Source of the DNA: Pseudomonas fluorescens
GTDB taxonomy: Bacteria; Pseudomonadota; Gammaproteobacteria; Pseudomonadales; Pseudomonadaceae
Direction of reading: 5' to 3'
Assembly (NCBI RefSeq): GCF_900215245.1
Contig: NZ_LT907842.1
Location: forward strand, 1,054,001 to 1,118,000
Length of the DNA stretch: 64,000 nt
Positions 55,908-64,000 of the stretch are shown here, one piece after another. Within the stretch, counting starts at the first letter, position 1. Every line of letters starts with the position of its first letter. The notes under the pieces were generated by a model, which was not told the DNA's origin, ran no database searches, and saw only the letters and a list, made by a program, of their open reading frames with translations. The position numbers and the translations under genes are program-made.

Positions 55908-56276
55908 TCAGCCGTCGCCTTCCTCAACAAACACCAGCCGATTGCCAAACGGATCGCTGACACTCATCTCACGCGAGCCCCAAGGCGTTTCCTCAACCCC
56001 AGGCTTGGCATACCGGTAATCCTTGGCCAACAACTGCTGCTGATACGCGTCCACCCCGTGCGTTTGAATCCGCACCGCCGATCCCGGCGAAGCATCGCCA
56101 TGATGCTCGGACAAATGCAGCACGCACTCGCCCAGCGACACCTGCAGATACAACGGAAAATTCGCCTCAAAACGATGCTGCCAGTCGAGCTTGAACCCGA
56201 GGAACTCGACGTAGAATTCCAACGCCTTGGCCTCGTCGAAAATACGCAAGATGGGCGTGACCTTTCCTAAGTGCAT
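55908..56276 (-). CDS. VOC-family protein (glyoxalase/bleomycin resistance fold)
   Basis: A 122-residue vicinal-oxygen-chelate protein. It reads VTPILRIFDEAKALEFYVEF, then GFKLDWQHRFEANFPLYLQV, CVLHLSEHHGDASPGSAVRI and MSVSDPFGNRLVFVEE. The His and Glu positions of VOC enzymes are present, so metal binding is plausible. It resembles bleomycin-resistance-type proteins, but the substrate is unknown. A single gene with the D-aminoacylase gene 30 bp upstream on the same strand. Confidence 0.87.
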   Translation of the reverse strand: MHLGKVTPILRIFDEAKALEFYVEFLGFKLDWQHRFEANFPLYLQVSLGECVLHLSEHHGDASPGSAVRIQTHGVDAYQQQLLAKDYRYAKPGVEETPWGSREMSVSDPFGNRLVFVEEGDG

Positions 56277-56306
56277 GGCAACAGCTCCGTGTATGAGAAC
56301 GCCCCA

Positions 56307-57770
56307 CTATAGAGACGAAAAACCACCGCGCAAATCCCCATTGCGTGCCAGAAACCGCCCTGGTCGCTGACCATTGGCCTGGCCATCGCTGTAGCTCAAC
56401 ACCCCGTTTACCCACACGCCATCAATGCCCTCAGCCGCGCGTTGCGGCGCGTTGAAGTCCGCCACATCCCGCACCCGCAACGGGTCGAACAACACCAGAT
56501 CAGCCCAGTAGCCTTCACGAATTTCGCCGCGCTCAGCCAAACCAAAACGCGCTGCCGACAACCCCGTCATCTTGTGCACCGCCGTGTGCAACGGGAACAG
56601 CCCTACGTCGCGGCTGAAATGCCCCAGCACCCGCGGAAACGCGCCCCACAAACGCGGGTGAGGAAACGGGTCTTCAGGCAAACCGTCAGACCCCACCATC
56701 GACAGCGGATGCGCCAGGATACGTCGCACATCCGCCTCATCCATCCCGTAGTACACCGCCCCCGCCGGTTGCAGACGGCGTGCCGCGTCCATCAGCGACA
56801 CGTCCCACTCGGCAGCGATCGCCTGCAAGTCGCGCCCACCCATGTCCGGGTGCGGCGTGGACCAGGTGATGGTGATACGAAAGGCATCGGTGACCTGCTT
56901 GAGGTCCAGCGTCGAAGAGCTGGCCGCATAGGGATAACAGTCACACCCCACCGGGTGATTGTTCGCTGCGGCTTCCAGCGATGCCAACAGCTGCGGACTG
57001 CGCCCCCAGTTCCCCGCGCCCGCACATTTCAGGTGGGAAATAATCACCGGCACCTGGGCATGTCGGCCGATCAGAAACGCCTCGTCCATCGCCTCCAGCA
57101 CCGGTTCGAATTCGCTGCGCAAATGGGTGGTGTACACCGCACCGAAGGCCGTCAGTTCTTCACTGAGTTGCAGCACTTCATCGGTCTCGGCATTGAATGC
57201 GCTGGCGTAGGCCAGGCCTGTGGATAAACCCAGCGCACCGGCCTCCAGGCTTTGCTGCAATTGCGTGCGCATGGCGGCAATTTCATCGGGCGTGGCGGTG
57301 CGGTGCAGGTCGTCCATATGGTTACTGCGCAGGGCCGTATGGCCGATCAGCGCGGCGACATTGACCGCCGGATGCGCGCTTTCCACGGCCGCACGGTAAT
57401 CGGCAAACCGCGGATAAACGAACGCCTCACGCGAACCCAGCAGGTTCATCGGGTCCGGCGGGTCGCTGCGCAAATTGACCGGCGACGCGCTGATGCCACA
57501 GTTGCCGACAATCACCGTGGTCACACCCTGGCTGAGCTTGGGCAACATCTGCGGGTGACGGATCACCACCGTGTCATCGTGGGTGTGCACATCGATAAAG
57601 CCCGGCGCCAACACCCGGCCATTGGCCGCGATTGTGTGCTCGGCCTGCGCGCTCGACAGGTCGCCAATCGTTGCGATCCGCCCTGCCCGTACACCGACAT
57701 CCGCGACATACCCCGGGGAGTTGCTGCCATCTATGATCAGCGCCTGGCGAATCAGCGTGTCGTACTTCAT
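56307..57770 (-). CDS. N-acyl-D-amino acid deacylase (D-aminoacylase)
   Basis: A 487-residue amidohydrolase. Metal ligands are in LAPGFIDVHTHDDT and the conserved GNCGISASPV. THLRSEFEPVLEAMDEAF and ISHLKCAGAGNWGRSPQLLA hold more ligands, SMVGSDGLPEDPFPHPR carries the catalytic Asp, and the C-terminus is RGEIREGYWADLVLFDP. It hydrolyses N-acyl-D-amino acids to D-amino acids. The start at 57770 follows GGAGATTGAT; the longer frame to 58031 overlaps the regulator gene. It neighbours an RpiR regulator and a GntP transporter. Confidence 0.92.
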   Translation of the reverse strand: MKYDTLIRQALIIDGSNSPGYVADVGVRAGRIATIGDLSSAQAEHTIAANGRVLAPGFIDVHTHDDTVVIRHPQMLPKLSQGVTTVIVGNCGISASPVNLRSDPPDPMNLLGSREAFVYPRFADYRAAVESAHPAVNVAALIGHTALRSNHMDDLHRTATPDEIAAMRTQLQQSLEAGALGLSTGLAYASAFNAETDEVLQLSEELTAFGAVYTTHLRSEFEPVLEAMDEAFLIGRHAQVPVIISHLKCAGAGNWGRSPQLLASLEAAANNHPVGCDCYPYAASSSTLDLKQVTDAFRITITWSTPHPDMGGRDLQAIAAEWDVSLMDAARRLQPAGAVYYGMDEADVRRILAHPLSMVGSDGLPEDPFPHPRLWGAFPRVLGHFSRDVGLFPLHTAVHKMTGLSAARFGLAERGEIREGYWADLVLFDPLRVRDVADFNAPQRAAEGIDGVWVNGVLSYSDGQANGQRPGRFLARNGDLRGGFSSL

Positions 57771-57771
57771 A

Positions 57772-58632
57772 TCAATCTCCAAGCGGCAGGCTATCGGGGC
57801 CGCCGCGATAGTCGTCCAGGGCCAGCTTGATCCGGCGCAGGCGTTCCTGGTTGGCGTCCGGCATGGCCAGCGCCAGCTCGGTGGCGAGCACGTCGATGGC
57901 CAACAGCATGCCGTAGCGTGCGGCGGTGGGCTTGTAGATAAAACTGGTTTCGGCCGGCTGCAAGGGCAGCAACACGTCTGCCAGTTGGGCCAGCGGTGAG
58001 TCGGCCAGGGTGATGGCGACGATGCGCGCATCGTAGTTGCGCGCCAGCCTCACCACGTCCAACAACTCGGGCGTGAGGCCCGTCAACGAACACACGATCA
58101 GCGCATGCTCCGGCCCCAACGTCGCCGCCGTGACACGCATCATCACCGGGTCATGGCTGGAGGAAATCGCGTACCCCAAACGCACCAGGCGCACCTGCAA
58201 CTCGTCGCTGCACAGGCTTGATGGGCCGCCCATACCGAAGGCGTGGATCATCCGCACCTTGCCAAGCAGATTGACCGCATCGACAAAACTCGCCTGGTGG
58301 AAACCCGACAAATGCTGACGCAACGTCGCTTCGATATCGCCGAGAATCTGCCGATGAAACGCCGACTGTTCCGGCAACCCCGCCGGGTCCAGAAAGCGGC
58401 TGCCCACGCCACTGGCCTGCGCCAATTGCAGGCGCAAATCACGCAGATCGCGGCACCCCACACTGCGCGCAAACCTCGACAAGGTTGCCGTGCTGACCTC
58501 GGCCCGTTGCGACAACGCTTCCAGGCTGGCCGACGCGGCAAAGCCCACGTCATCGAGCATCAGCTTGGCGATACGCCCTTCGCCGGCGCTGAAGGACTCC
58601 TGGCGAGCACGAATCTGGTAGAGGATGTCCAT
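57772..58632 (-). CDS. MurR/RpiR-family transcriptional regulator
   Basis: A 286-residue regulator. The N-terminal HTH includes GRIAKLMLDDVGFAASASLE and RAEVSTATLSRFARSVGCRD. A SIS sugar-isomerase domain follows, with MIHAFGMGGPSSLCSDELQV and ALIVCSLTGLTPELLDVVRL. Such proteins sense phosphosugars or related metabolites. Its stop is one base from the D-aminoacylase start, so they are co-transcribed. It probably controls this cluster. Confidence 0.9.
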   Translation of the reverse strand: MDILYQIRARQESFSAGEGRIAKLMLDDVGFAASASLEALSQRAEVSTATLSRFARSVGCRDLRDLRLQLAQASGVGSRFLDPAGLPEQSAFHRQILGDIEATLRQHLSGFHQASFVDAVNLLGKVRMIHAFGMGGPSSLCSDELQVRLVRLGYAISSSHDPVMMRVTAATLGPEHALIVCSLTGLTPELLDVVRLARNYDARIVAITLADSPLAQLADVLLPLQPAETSFIYKPTAARYGMLLAIDVLATELALAMPDANQERLRRIKLALDDYRGGPDSLPLGD

Positions 58633-58644
58633 GGGGTCTCCGAA

Positions 58645-59994
58645 TTACAGGATGCAGGACAGACCGTACGTCAGACCGAAGGCGACCACCGAAATCAGGG
58701 TCTCCAGCACGGTCCAGGTCTTGAAGGTCTGGATCACTGTCATATTGAAGTATTCCTTGATCAGCCAGAAGCCGCCGTCGTTGACGTGGGAAAAGATCAC
58801 CGAACCCGCTCCGGTGGCCAGCACCAGCAATTCGGGGTGTGGATAACCCAGGCCCAGCGCAACGGGCGCGACCACACCGGACGCCGTCGTCATGGCCACA
58901 GTGGCCGAGCCCGTGGCGATCCGCATCAGTGCGGCGAACAACCACCCCATCACCAGGGGCGACAAATGGAAAGCATGGGCCAAGCCGAGAATCTCGTTGG
59001 TCACGCCCGCGTCCACCAGGATACGGTTCAAGCCGCCGCCCGCGCCGACCAGCAAGGTGATGCTGGCGGTTGGCGCCAGGCATTCATTGGTGAACTTGAG
59101 GATCGCCTCGCGGTTAAAGCCCTGGGCCAGCCCCAAGGTCCAGAAGCTCACCAAGGTCGCCACCAGCAGCGCAATCACCGAGTTACCGATAAACAGCAGG
59201 AACTGGTTGAAACCGGTCCCCGGTGTCGAAATCACGTTGGCCCAGCCGCCGATCATCATCAGCACCACCGGCAACAGGATGGTGCCCATGGTCAGCGTAA
59301 AGCTCGGCAACCGGGTGCGCGGCTCTCGCTCGATAAACTGGCGCTCCAACGGGTTCTGCGCCGGCAGGTGAATGCGCGGCACGATGAACTTGGCGTACAG
59401 CGGGCCGGCGATAATCGCCGTAGGGATCCCCACCAAAATCGCATACAGCACGGTCTGCCCCACCGACGCGTTGTACGCCAGCACCGCCATCATCGCCGCC
59501 GGGTGCGGTGGCACCAGCGCATGCACCACCGACAAACCGGCGACCATCGGCAAGCCGACCATCAGGATCGACACGCCGACACGCCGCGCCACGGTAAAGG
59601 CGATCGGCACCAGCAACACAAAACCGACCTCGAAAAACAGCGGCAGCCCCACCAGGAACGCGATGCACACCATCGCCCAGTGCGCATTGCGCTCGCCGAA
59701 ACGGTTGATCAACGTGCGCGCCACCTGCTCGGCACCACCGGATTCGGCCATCATCTTGCCGAGCATGGTGCCCAACGCGACCACCAGAGCGATATGCCCC
59801 AACGTCTTACCGACACCCGCCTCGTAGGAACCCATGATGGTATCGGCGGGCATCCCGGCCATCAGCGCCAGGCCGATAGACACCAGGGTGATGACGATAA
59901 ACGGGTTAAGTCGGTAACGTGCAATCAGCACGATCAATGCAATGATGGCGATGGCAGCGTATGCCAACAGCCCCAAGCCCAGTGGTGCGGCCAT
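58645..59994 (-). CDS. GntP-family permease (gluconate / D-serine type)
   Basis: A 449-residue transporter with about 12-14 helices. Family motifs include GMPADTIMGSYEAGVGKTLG, VVALGTMLGKMMAESGGAEQ, GLPLFFEVGFVLLVPIAFTV, LSVVHALVPPHPAAMMAV and IFSHVNDGGFWLIKEYF. GntP members import gluconate or, like DsdX, D-serine. Next to a D-aminoacylase and RpiR regulator, D-amino acid or N-acyl-D-amino acid uptake is the better guess. The start at 59994 follows CGAGGAGTACCGC. It is first in the three-gene operon. Confidence 0.93.
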   Translation of the reverse strand: MAAPLGLGLLAYAAIAIIALIVLIARYRLNPFIVITLVSIGLALMAGMPADTIMGSYEAGVGKTLGHIALVVALGTMLGKMMAESGGAEQVARTLINRFGERNAHWAMVCIAFLVGLPLFFEVGFVLLVPIAFTVARRVGVSILMVGLPMVAGLSVVHALVPPHPAAMMAVLAYNASVGQTVLYAILVGIPTAIIAGPLYAKFIVPRIHLPAQNPLERQFIEREPRTRLPSFTLTMGTILLPVVLMMIGGWANVISTPGTGFNQFLLFIGNSVIALLVATLVSFWTLGLAQGFNREAILKFTNECLAPTASITLLVGAGGGLNRILVDAGVTNEILGLAHAFHLSPLVMGWLFAALMRIATGSATVAMTTASGVVAPVALGLGYPHPELLVLATGAGSVIFSHVNDGGFWLIKEYFNMTVIQTFKTWTVLETLISVVAFGLTYGLSCIL

Positions 59995-60159
59995 GCGGTA
60001 CTCCTCGGAAAGGGTCACGTCGAATTGGTTGTGAAACTCATAAATCATTACCGAGGAACATTTTCAATTTTTATGAAAGTAATTTTCGCCCACAGATAAG
60101 CGCTGTCGCTTGGGGACATGCCCCAAGCCGGCGCATGAAAATTCGGAGGGTGTTCTTAC

Positions 60160-60246
60160 ATGAAGTTTTTTGCGTCGCGCAAACTCAACGACCAGGGCCG
60201 AGTCTCAGATGGCGGCCTCAACTACGATCAGGAATCTCCACAATGA
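60160..60246 (+). CDS. 28-residue upstream ORF overlapping the LprI-like gene
   Basis: The frame begins MKFFASRKLNDQGRVSDGGL and ends NYDQESPQ. A strong Shine-Dalgarno CGGAGGG lies 9 bp before the ATG, and its stop overlaps the next gene's ATG (ATGA). It is hydrophilic, with no known family. The overlap points to translational coupling, so it may be a leader peptide. No coding conservation could be tested. Confidence 0.45.
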   Translation: MKFFASRKLNDQGRVSDGGLNYDQESPQ

Positions 60247-60635
60247 ATCGCAAGACCCTGCGTGTTCCCTTCGTCGCCAGCGCGCTGTTGCTGGCCCTGT
60301 GCGGCAGCGCCTCGGCCGCCGACAACGCGGCTTTAAAGAAATGCATGGACGGCGCCAACACCACTGCCGACATGGTCAGTTGCAACGCCAAGGAAGCCAA
60401 AGTGCAGGACGAGCGCCTGAACAGGGCGTACAAAACCGCCCTCGCCGCCCAGGAAGGCGCACGCAAGCAGCAACTGCAGGATGTTCAGCGCCTGTGGATC
60501 AAATACCGCGACGCCAATTGCAGCTTCGCAGGCAGTGCCACCGGCGGCACCATCGACCAGGTCAATGGCTCCGGCTGCCTGCTGGACATGACCCAGACCC
60601 GCGCCCAGGAACTCGAAGACCTGGTGGGGCCGTGA
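60243..60635 (+). CDS. LprI/DUF1311-family periplasmic protein
   Basis: A 130-residue exported protein. The signal peptide is MNRKTLRVPFVASALLLALC ... ASA. The mature part ADNAALKKCMDGANTTADMV SCNAKEAKVQDERLNRAYKT-like core and LQDVQRLWIKYRDANCSFA and GCLLDMTQTRAQELED place it in DUF1311, with four cysteines likely in two disulfides. Mycobacterial LprI binds lysozyme, so lysozyme inhibition is possible here. AGGAATCTCCACA precedes the start. The gene is followed by a convergent SulP gene. Confidence 0.85.
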   Translation: MNRKTLRVPFVASALLLALCGSASAADNAALKKCMDGANTTADMVSCNAKEAKVQDERLNRAYKTALAAQEGARKQQLQDVQRLWIKYRDANCSFAGSATGGTIDQVNGSGCLLDMTQTRAQELEDLVGP

Positions 60636-60704
60636 TCGCGCTGTGAGCCGGCTGGCGCGCGAAAACCAGTAACGATGACCCGGCCCCGCTGACACCCAGC
60701 CCGA

Positions 60705-62165
60705 TCAGTCGTGATGAACCTTCGCGCGCTTGAGCAGCTTCTTGCAGCGCTCCGACAAGTGCAGCACCCGCAGATGTTTGCCGGCCTTGCTGTAACGCTC
60801 ACGCAGGGTCATCAATGCGGCAATCGCTGAGTAGTCGACAAAGCTCAGGTGACGGCAATCAAGCGTTACCTGTGCCGGGTCATTGGCCGGGTCGAACTGA
60901 TTCAAAAACGGCGTAGTCGAGGCAAAAAACAGCGTGCCGTGCAGGCGATAGAGCTTGCTGCCGTCGACTTCCAGATGTTCATCGGCATACAACTCACGCG
61001 CCTGTTGCCAGGCAAAGTTGAGTGCCGCAATCACAATGCCGCACAGTACGGCCGTGGCCAGGTCGGTAAACACGGTAATCACCGTCACCGCGAGAATCAC
61101 CAACACGTCGTTGAACGGCACCTTGTTGATCACCCGCAGCGACGCCCAGGCGAAGGTCTGCTGGGACACCACAAACATCACCCCCACCAGCGCCGCCAGC
61201 GGGATGCGCTCGATCAGCGGCGACAGAAACAGAATGAACAACAGGATCATCACCCCGGCAAACACCCCGGAGAAACGCCCGCGCCCGCCGGAGCTGAGGT
61301 TGATCACGGTTTGCCCGATCATCGCGCAACCGCCCATGCCGCCGAACAGGCCCGAAACCATATTCGCCGCGCCCAGGGCCACACTTTCGCGGTCGGGGTA
61401 GCCACGGGTCTCGGTAATTTCGTCGGTGAGGTTGAGGGTGAGCAAGGTTTCCAGCAGGCCGACCATGGCCATCAGGAACGCGTAGGGCGCGATGATCGTG
61501 AGGGTGTCCAGGGTCCAGGGAATCTGCGGCAACGCGAAGGTCGGCAGGCCACCGGCAATGTGGGCCATGTCGCCGAGGGTGCGAGTCGGCAGGCCGAGCA
61601 GGTACACCGCCAGGCCGACGCCGAGGATCGCCACCAGCGCAGGCGGCACGGCGCGGGTCAGGCGCGGCAACAGGTAGACAATTGCCATAGTCAGCACAAC
61701 CAGGCCCGTCATCACATACAACGGCGTGCCGCTGAGCCAATGTTCACCGCTCTTGAAATGCTCCAGTTGTGCCAGCGCAATAATGATCGCCAGGCCGTTA
61801 ACGAACCCGAGCATCACCGAGTGCGGCACCATGCGCACCAGTTTGCCCAGGCGCAACAGGCCGAACGCAACCATGATCAGCCCGCCCAGCAGCACCGTCG
61901 CCAGCAAATACTCCACGCCGTGCTGCACCACCAGCGCGACGATGACCACCGCCATCGAACCTGCCGCGCCCGAGACCATGCCAGGGCGGCCGCCGAACAA
62001 CGCGGTGAGGGTGCAAATGATGAAGGCGCCGTAGAGCCCCATCAGCGGGTTAAGGTGCGCGACCAACGCAAAGGCGATGCATTCGGGCAGCAGTGCAAAA
62101 GACGTGGTCAGGCCGGCCAGGGCATCGGCGCGCAGACGGGTGAGTTTCATGGGGTACCAGGGCAT
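60705..62165 (-). CDS. SulP-family anion transporter with STAS domain
   Basis: A 486-residue transporter. RADALAGLTTSFALLPECIA begins the first helix pair. GLYGAFIICTLTALFGGRPG and SGLFGGMGGCAMIGQTVINL are SulP motifs, and a C-terminal STAS domain contains VTLDCRHLSFVDYSAIAALM. The transported anion (sulfate, bicarbonate or dicarboxylate) cannot be told. The ATG at 62165 is the longest start; ATG 62150 (MKLTRL) is equally plausible and neither has a clear ribosome site. It is a single gene. Confidence 0.88.
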   Translation of the reverse strand: MPWYPMKLTRLRADALAGLTTSFALLPECIAFALVAHLNPLMGLYGAFIICTLTALFGGRPGMVSGAAGSMAVVIVALVVQHGVEYLLATVLLGGLIMVAFGLLRLGKLVRMVPHSVMLGFVNGLAIIIALAQLEHFKSGEHWLSGTPLYVMTGLVVLTMAIVYLLPRLTRAVPPALVAILGVGLAVYLLGLPTRTLGDMAHIAGGLPTFALPQIPWTLDTLTIIAPYAFLMAMVGLLETLLTLNLTDEITETRGYPDRESVALGAANMVSGLFGGMGGCAMIGQTVINLSSGGRGRFSGVFAGVMILLFILFLSPLIERIPLAALVGVMFVVSQQTFAWASLRVINKVPFNDVLVILAVTVITVFTDLATAVLCGIVIAALNFAWQQARELYADEHLEVDGSKLYRLHGTLFFASTTPFLNQFDPANDPAQVTLDCRHLSFVDYSAIAALMTLRERYSKAGKHLRVLHLSERCKKLLKRAKVHHD

Positions 62166-62240
62166 TGCGGGGGATTAGGCGGGGAATGGTACGGAATTGC
62201 GGCGGGTGGGGCCAGTGAAGTGTCAGGTCAGGTAGACCGA

Positions 62241-62332
62241 GTGGCCCCTATCGCAGGCAAGCCAGCGCCCACTTTGACCGCGTGTTGCTTGAACGACTCG
62301 GTCGATGTGGGAGCCGGGCTTGCCCGCGATGG
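62241..62332. repeat. REP pair of the second type
   Basis: ATCGCAGGCAAGCCAGCGCC at 62250 with inverted partner GATGTGGGAGCCGGGCTTGC at 62304. It is the same family as the copies at 45702 and 46657. Confidence 0.85.
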
Positions 62333-62356
62333 CCGCACTCCGGTGTTAAGCGAACA

Positions 62357-63250
62357 TCACACCATTTCGTGGCGAATCCACTCCACCACCGACGTACGCG
62401 TCGGCGCCCAGCCCAGTTGTTCACGGGCATGCTTGCCACGCACGCGGCTGTTGGAACCCAGGCCGTAGTTGGCCATTTCATAGCCCCATTCGGCTTGCGC
62501 GTCAGCCAACGGCCAATCCTGCGGCGCGCCCAGCTGCAGCGCTTGAGCAATCGCGGTGGTCATGTCGACAAACGACGCCTCGCCACTTTCCACAAAGTAG
62601 AACGTGCCCGGAATGTTTTTCGTCAGCGCCAGAAGGTAGAGCGCAACCACGTCTTCAATATGCACGTTGGACCAGATGTTCTGCCCGGTGCCCACATGGC
62701 GCACCACGCCGCTCTTGCGCGCCTGCTTGAGCAGTCGCGGCAATTGCACGCTGTCCCGCTTCACGCCCAGGCTGTGGCCATAAATCAGGGTGTTGCAAAT
62801 CACCGCCGAATTCACGCCGTCCTTGGCCGCGGCCAGGATCAGGTTATCGATGGCTACGCGAGCGGCCTTGTCGACGGTCGGCTCCGGCAGGTTGTCTTCA
62901 CGGTAGATGACAGCGCTGGCCTTACCGCCCGACGCATCACCGACGATGCTCGAACCGCTGGTGTGCAGGAACACCTTGTTCGAGCCTTTCAAGGCGGCCA
63001 GCAAGGTTTCCACGGCTGCACGATGATCGCTGCTCGCGGCGTTGATCACCGCATCGGCTTTCTGCGCTTGCTCGGTCAACACCGCGGCGTCATCAAGGGT
63101 GCCGATCACTGCGGTGATGCCCAGGCGAGTCATCTCAGCGGCTTGTTCGGCGCTGCGTACCAGGCCGGTGACGTGGTGCCCGGCGTTGGCCAGGCCGGTT
63201 GCAATGGAGCCACCGATAAAACCTGCGGCGCCGGTAACGAATACGTGCAT
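62357..63250 (-). CDS. NAD-dependent epimerase/dehydratase-type SDR
   Basis: A 297-residue extended SDR. The NAD site MHVFVTGAAGFIGGSIATGL starts at residue 1, with GLVRSAEQAAEMTRLGITAV, LHTSGSSIVGD and the NxxIYG segment CNTLIYGHSLG. The classical YxxxK is not obvious; EDNLPEPTVDKAARVAIDNL occupies its place. This pattern occurs in uncharacterised atypical SDR proteins. The ATG at 63250 follows AGGAGCACTCTCC. It is downstream of a LysR gene on the same strand. Confidence 0.85.
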   Translation of the reverse strand: MHVFVTGAAGFIGGSIATGLANAGHHVTGLVRSAEQAAEMTRLGITAVIGTLDDAAVLTEQAQKADAVINAASSDHRAAVETLLAALKGSNKVFLHTSGSSIVGDASGGKASAVIYREDNLPEPTVDKAARVAIDNLILAAAKDGVNSAVICNTLIYGHSLGVKRDSVQLPRLLKQARKSGVVRHVGTGQNIWSNVHIEDVVALYLLALTKNIPGTFYFVESGEASFVDMTTAIAQALQLGAPQDWPLADAQAEWGYEMANYGLGSNSRVRGKHAREQLGWAPTRTSVVEWIRHEMV

Positions 63251-63353
63251 GGAGAGTGCTCCTGACTGGGTAAGTGATGCCCCCAGTATCAAGCCTGCAT
63301 TCGCGTCGAATAAGGCCCTGTCGCCCAATTCAATCTTGCGCTGCGGTCACGAA

Positions 63354-64000
63354 TCAGCAGGCATACCGCGCCAGCTTGGCCTGAATGAAGTCCAGAAAGC
63401 ACTGGATGCGCAACGCCAACTGCGAGTTGCGGTAGAACACCGCGTGGATCGGCTGGCGATAGCCACTGTTGAACGCTTCCAGCAGCGGCACCAGGCGCCC
63501 GGCGTTGATGTCTTCGACCGTCATGAAGTTCGACAGGCAGCAAATGCCCTGCCCTTCCAGTGCCAACTGGCGCAAGGTCTCGCCGCTGGACGCCGCAATG
63601 CCGGGCTGGATCAGCCATCGATCACCTTCCACGTGGCGCAATGGCCAATGGTTGAGCGTTTCTGTCTGCGTGAAGCCCATCAACGTGTGATCCGCCAACG
63701 CTGCGACCGTGCTGGGCGTGCCGTACTGCTTGAGGTATTCGGGGCTGGCCAGGATATGCAGCGGTGTGCAGCCAAGGGCGCGTGCATGCAAGGTGGAATC
63801 GGCCAGGACACCGATGCGAATGGCAATGTCGGTGCTCTGCTCGAGCAGGTCGATGATCAGGTCATCGCTGTTCAGCTCCAGCTGGATATCCGGGTACAAA
63901 CGGCGAAACTCGGCGATGTACGGCACGATCCCATGCAGCATGAACGGCACGGCGGCATTGATGCGCAGGCGCCCCGCCGGTTTCTTCTGGCGTGACGACA
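63354..64000 (-). CDS. LysR-family transcriptional regulator, C-terminal part
   Basis: The visible 215 residues are the effector-binding domain: GRLRINAAVPFMLHGIVPYI, IRIGVLADSTLHARALGCTP, ILASPEYLKQYGTPSTVAAL and GQGICCLSNFMTVEDI. The ASPEYL motif and D-IAIRIG marker are typical of the AaeR/DsdC-like LysR branch. The N-terminal HTH lies beyond the window edge. Its gene is upstream of the SDR gene on the same strand with 103 bp between, so it could regulate it. Confidence 0.88.
   Translation of the reverse strand, partial: SSRQKKPAGRLRINAAVPFMLHGIVPYIAEFRRLYPDIQLELNSDDLIIDLLEQSTDIAIRIGVLADSTLHARALGCTPLHILASPEYLKQYGTPSTVAALADHTLMGFTQTETLNHWPLRHVEGDRWLIQPGIAASSGETLRQLALEGQGICCLSNFMTVEDINAGRLVPLLEAFNSGYRQPIHAVFYRNSQLALRIQCFLDFIQAKLARYAC

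Noticed and set aside
58645..59994. Firm call as a gluconate permease
   Set aside because: The GntP family also carries D-serine and other acids, and the neighbours point to D-amino acid derivatives.
58243..60099. 618-residue plus-strand ORF
   Set aside because: Antisense to RpiR and GntP; very rich in Gln, His and Arg with no domain.
60849..62468. 539-residue plus-strand ORF
   Set aside because: Antisense to the SulP transporter; composition is typical of a shadow frame.

Overview
The window looks like chromosomal DNA of a fluorescent pseudomonad (Pseudomonas fluorescens group). This rests on GC-rich coding sequence with typical Pseudomonas families, the conserved block rplU-rpmA-obgE-proB divergent from ispB, a cyoABCDE bo3 oxidase operon beside dsbB and hmp/norR, an McpS-like chemoreceptor, an OprD porin, and many copies of the paired REP hairpins typical of this group. 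No tRNA, rRNA, CRISPR array, prophage or insertion sequence was recognised. One short AT-rich stretch (about 55.56-55.86 kb) stands out.

Layout. 0-6 kb: the start of aapJ, a LysR regulator with a 2-aminoadipate/GABA-type aminotransferase, two poorly known proteins and a Tat-exported aminotransferase. 6-16 kb: queC, cyoABCDE, dsbB, then hmp and norR back to back with two NorR-type operators and a possible sigma-54 promoter between them. 16-18 kb: a divergent EamA exporter and AraC regulator. 18-27 kb: a MalT-like LuxR regulator, DUF1329 and DUF1302 envelope proteins, and an operon of class II aldolase, MEST-like hydrolase and MFE-2-like dehydrogenase. 27-30 kb: lrgAB with a divergent LysR, and a flavodoxin. 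30-35 kb: a short LOV photoreceptor, an unknown protein, a MerR regulator of the B12-less class II LitR type, then an ABM-domain protein, folM, folE, folX, DUF1244 and HopJ. This matches the light-response arrangement known from P. putida.

35-47 kb is mostly housekeeping: trxB, cysZ, a glycosyltransferase, an old-yellow enzyme, glutathione peroxidase, creA, proB, obgE, rpmA, rplU, ispB, yjdM, a Fur-controlled small protein and an FKBP isomerase. 47-53 kb: OprD porin, LysR, YfcC transporter and CocE/NonD hydrolase, which reads as an uptake-and-hydrolysis unit. 53-64 kb: the chemoreceptor, a 32-residue ORF behind a structured leader, a D-aminoacylase/RpiR/GntP set, an LprI-like protein with a coupled 28-codon upstream ORF, a SulP transporter, an epimerase-like protein and the C-terminal part of a LysR regulator.

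The least-explained items are the structured-leader 32-aa ORF (55.3-55.6 kb), a probable small RNA ending in an orphan terminator (24.44 kb), the unknown 201-aa protein between the LOV and LitR genes, a perfect 14-bp palindrome at a glycosyltransferase start, and the MalT/DUF1302/DUF1329/lipid-like enzyme locus. All functional statements come from reading the sequence and recalling families; no database search was run.
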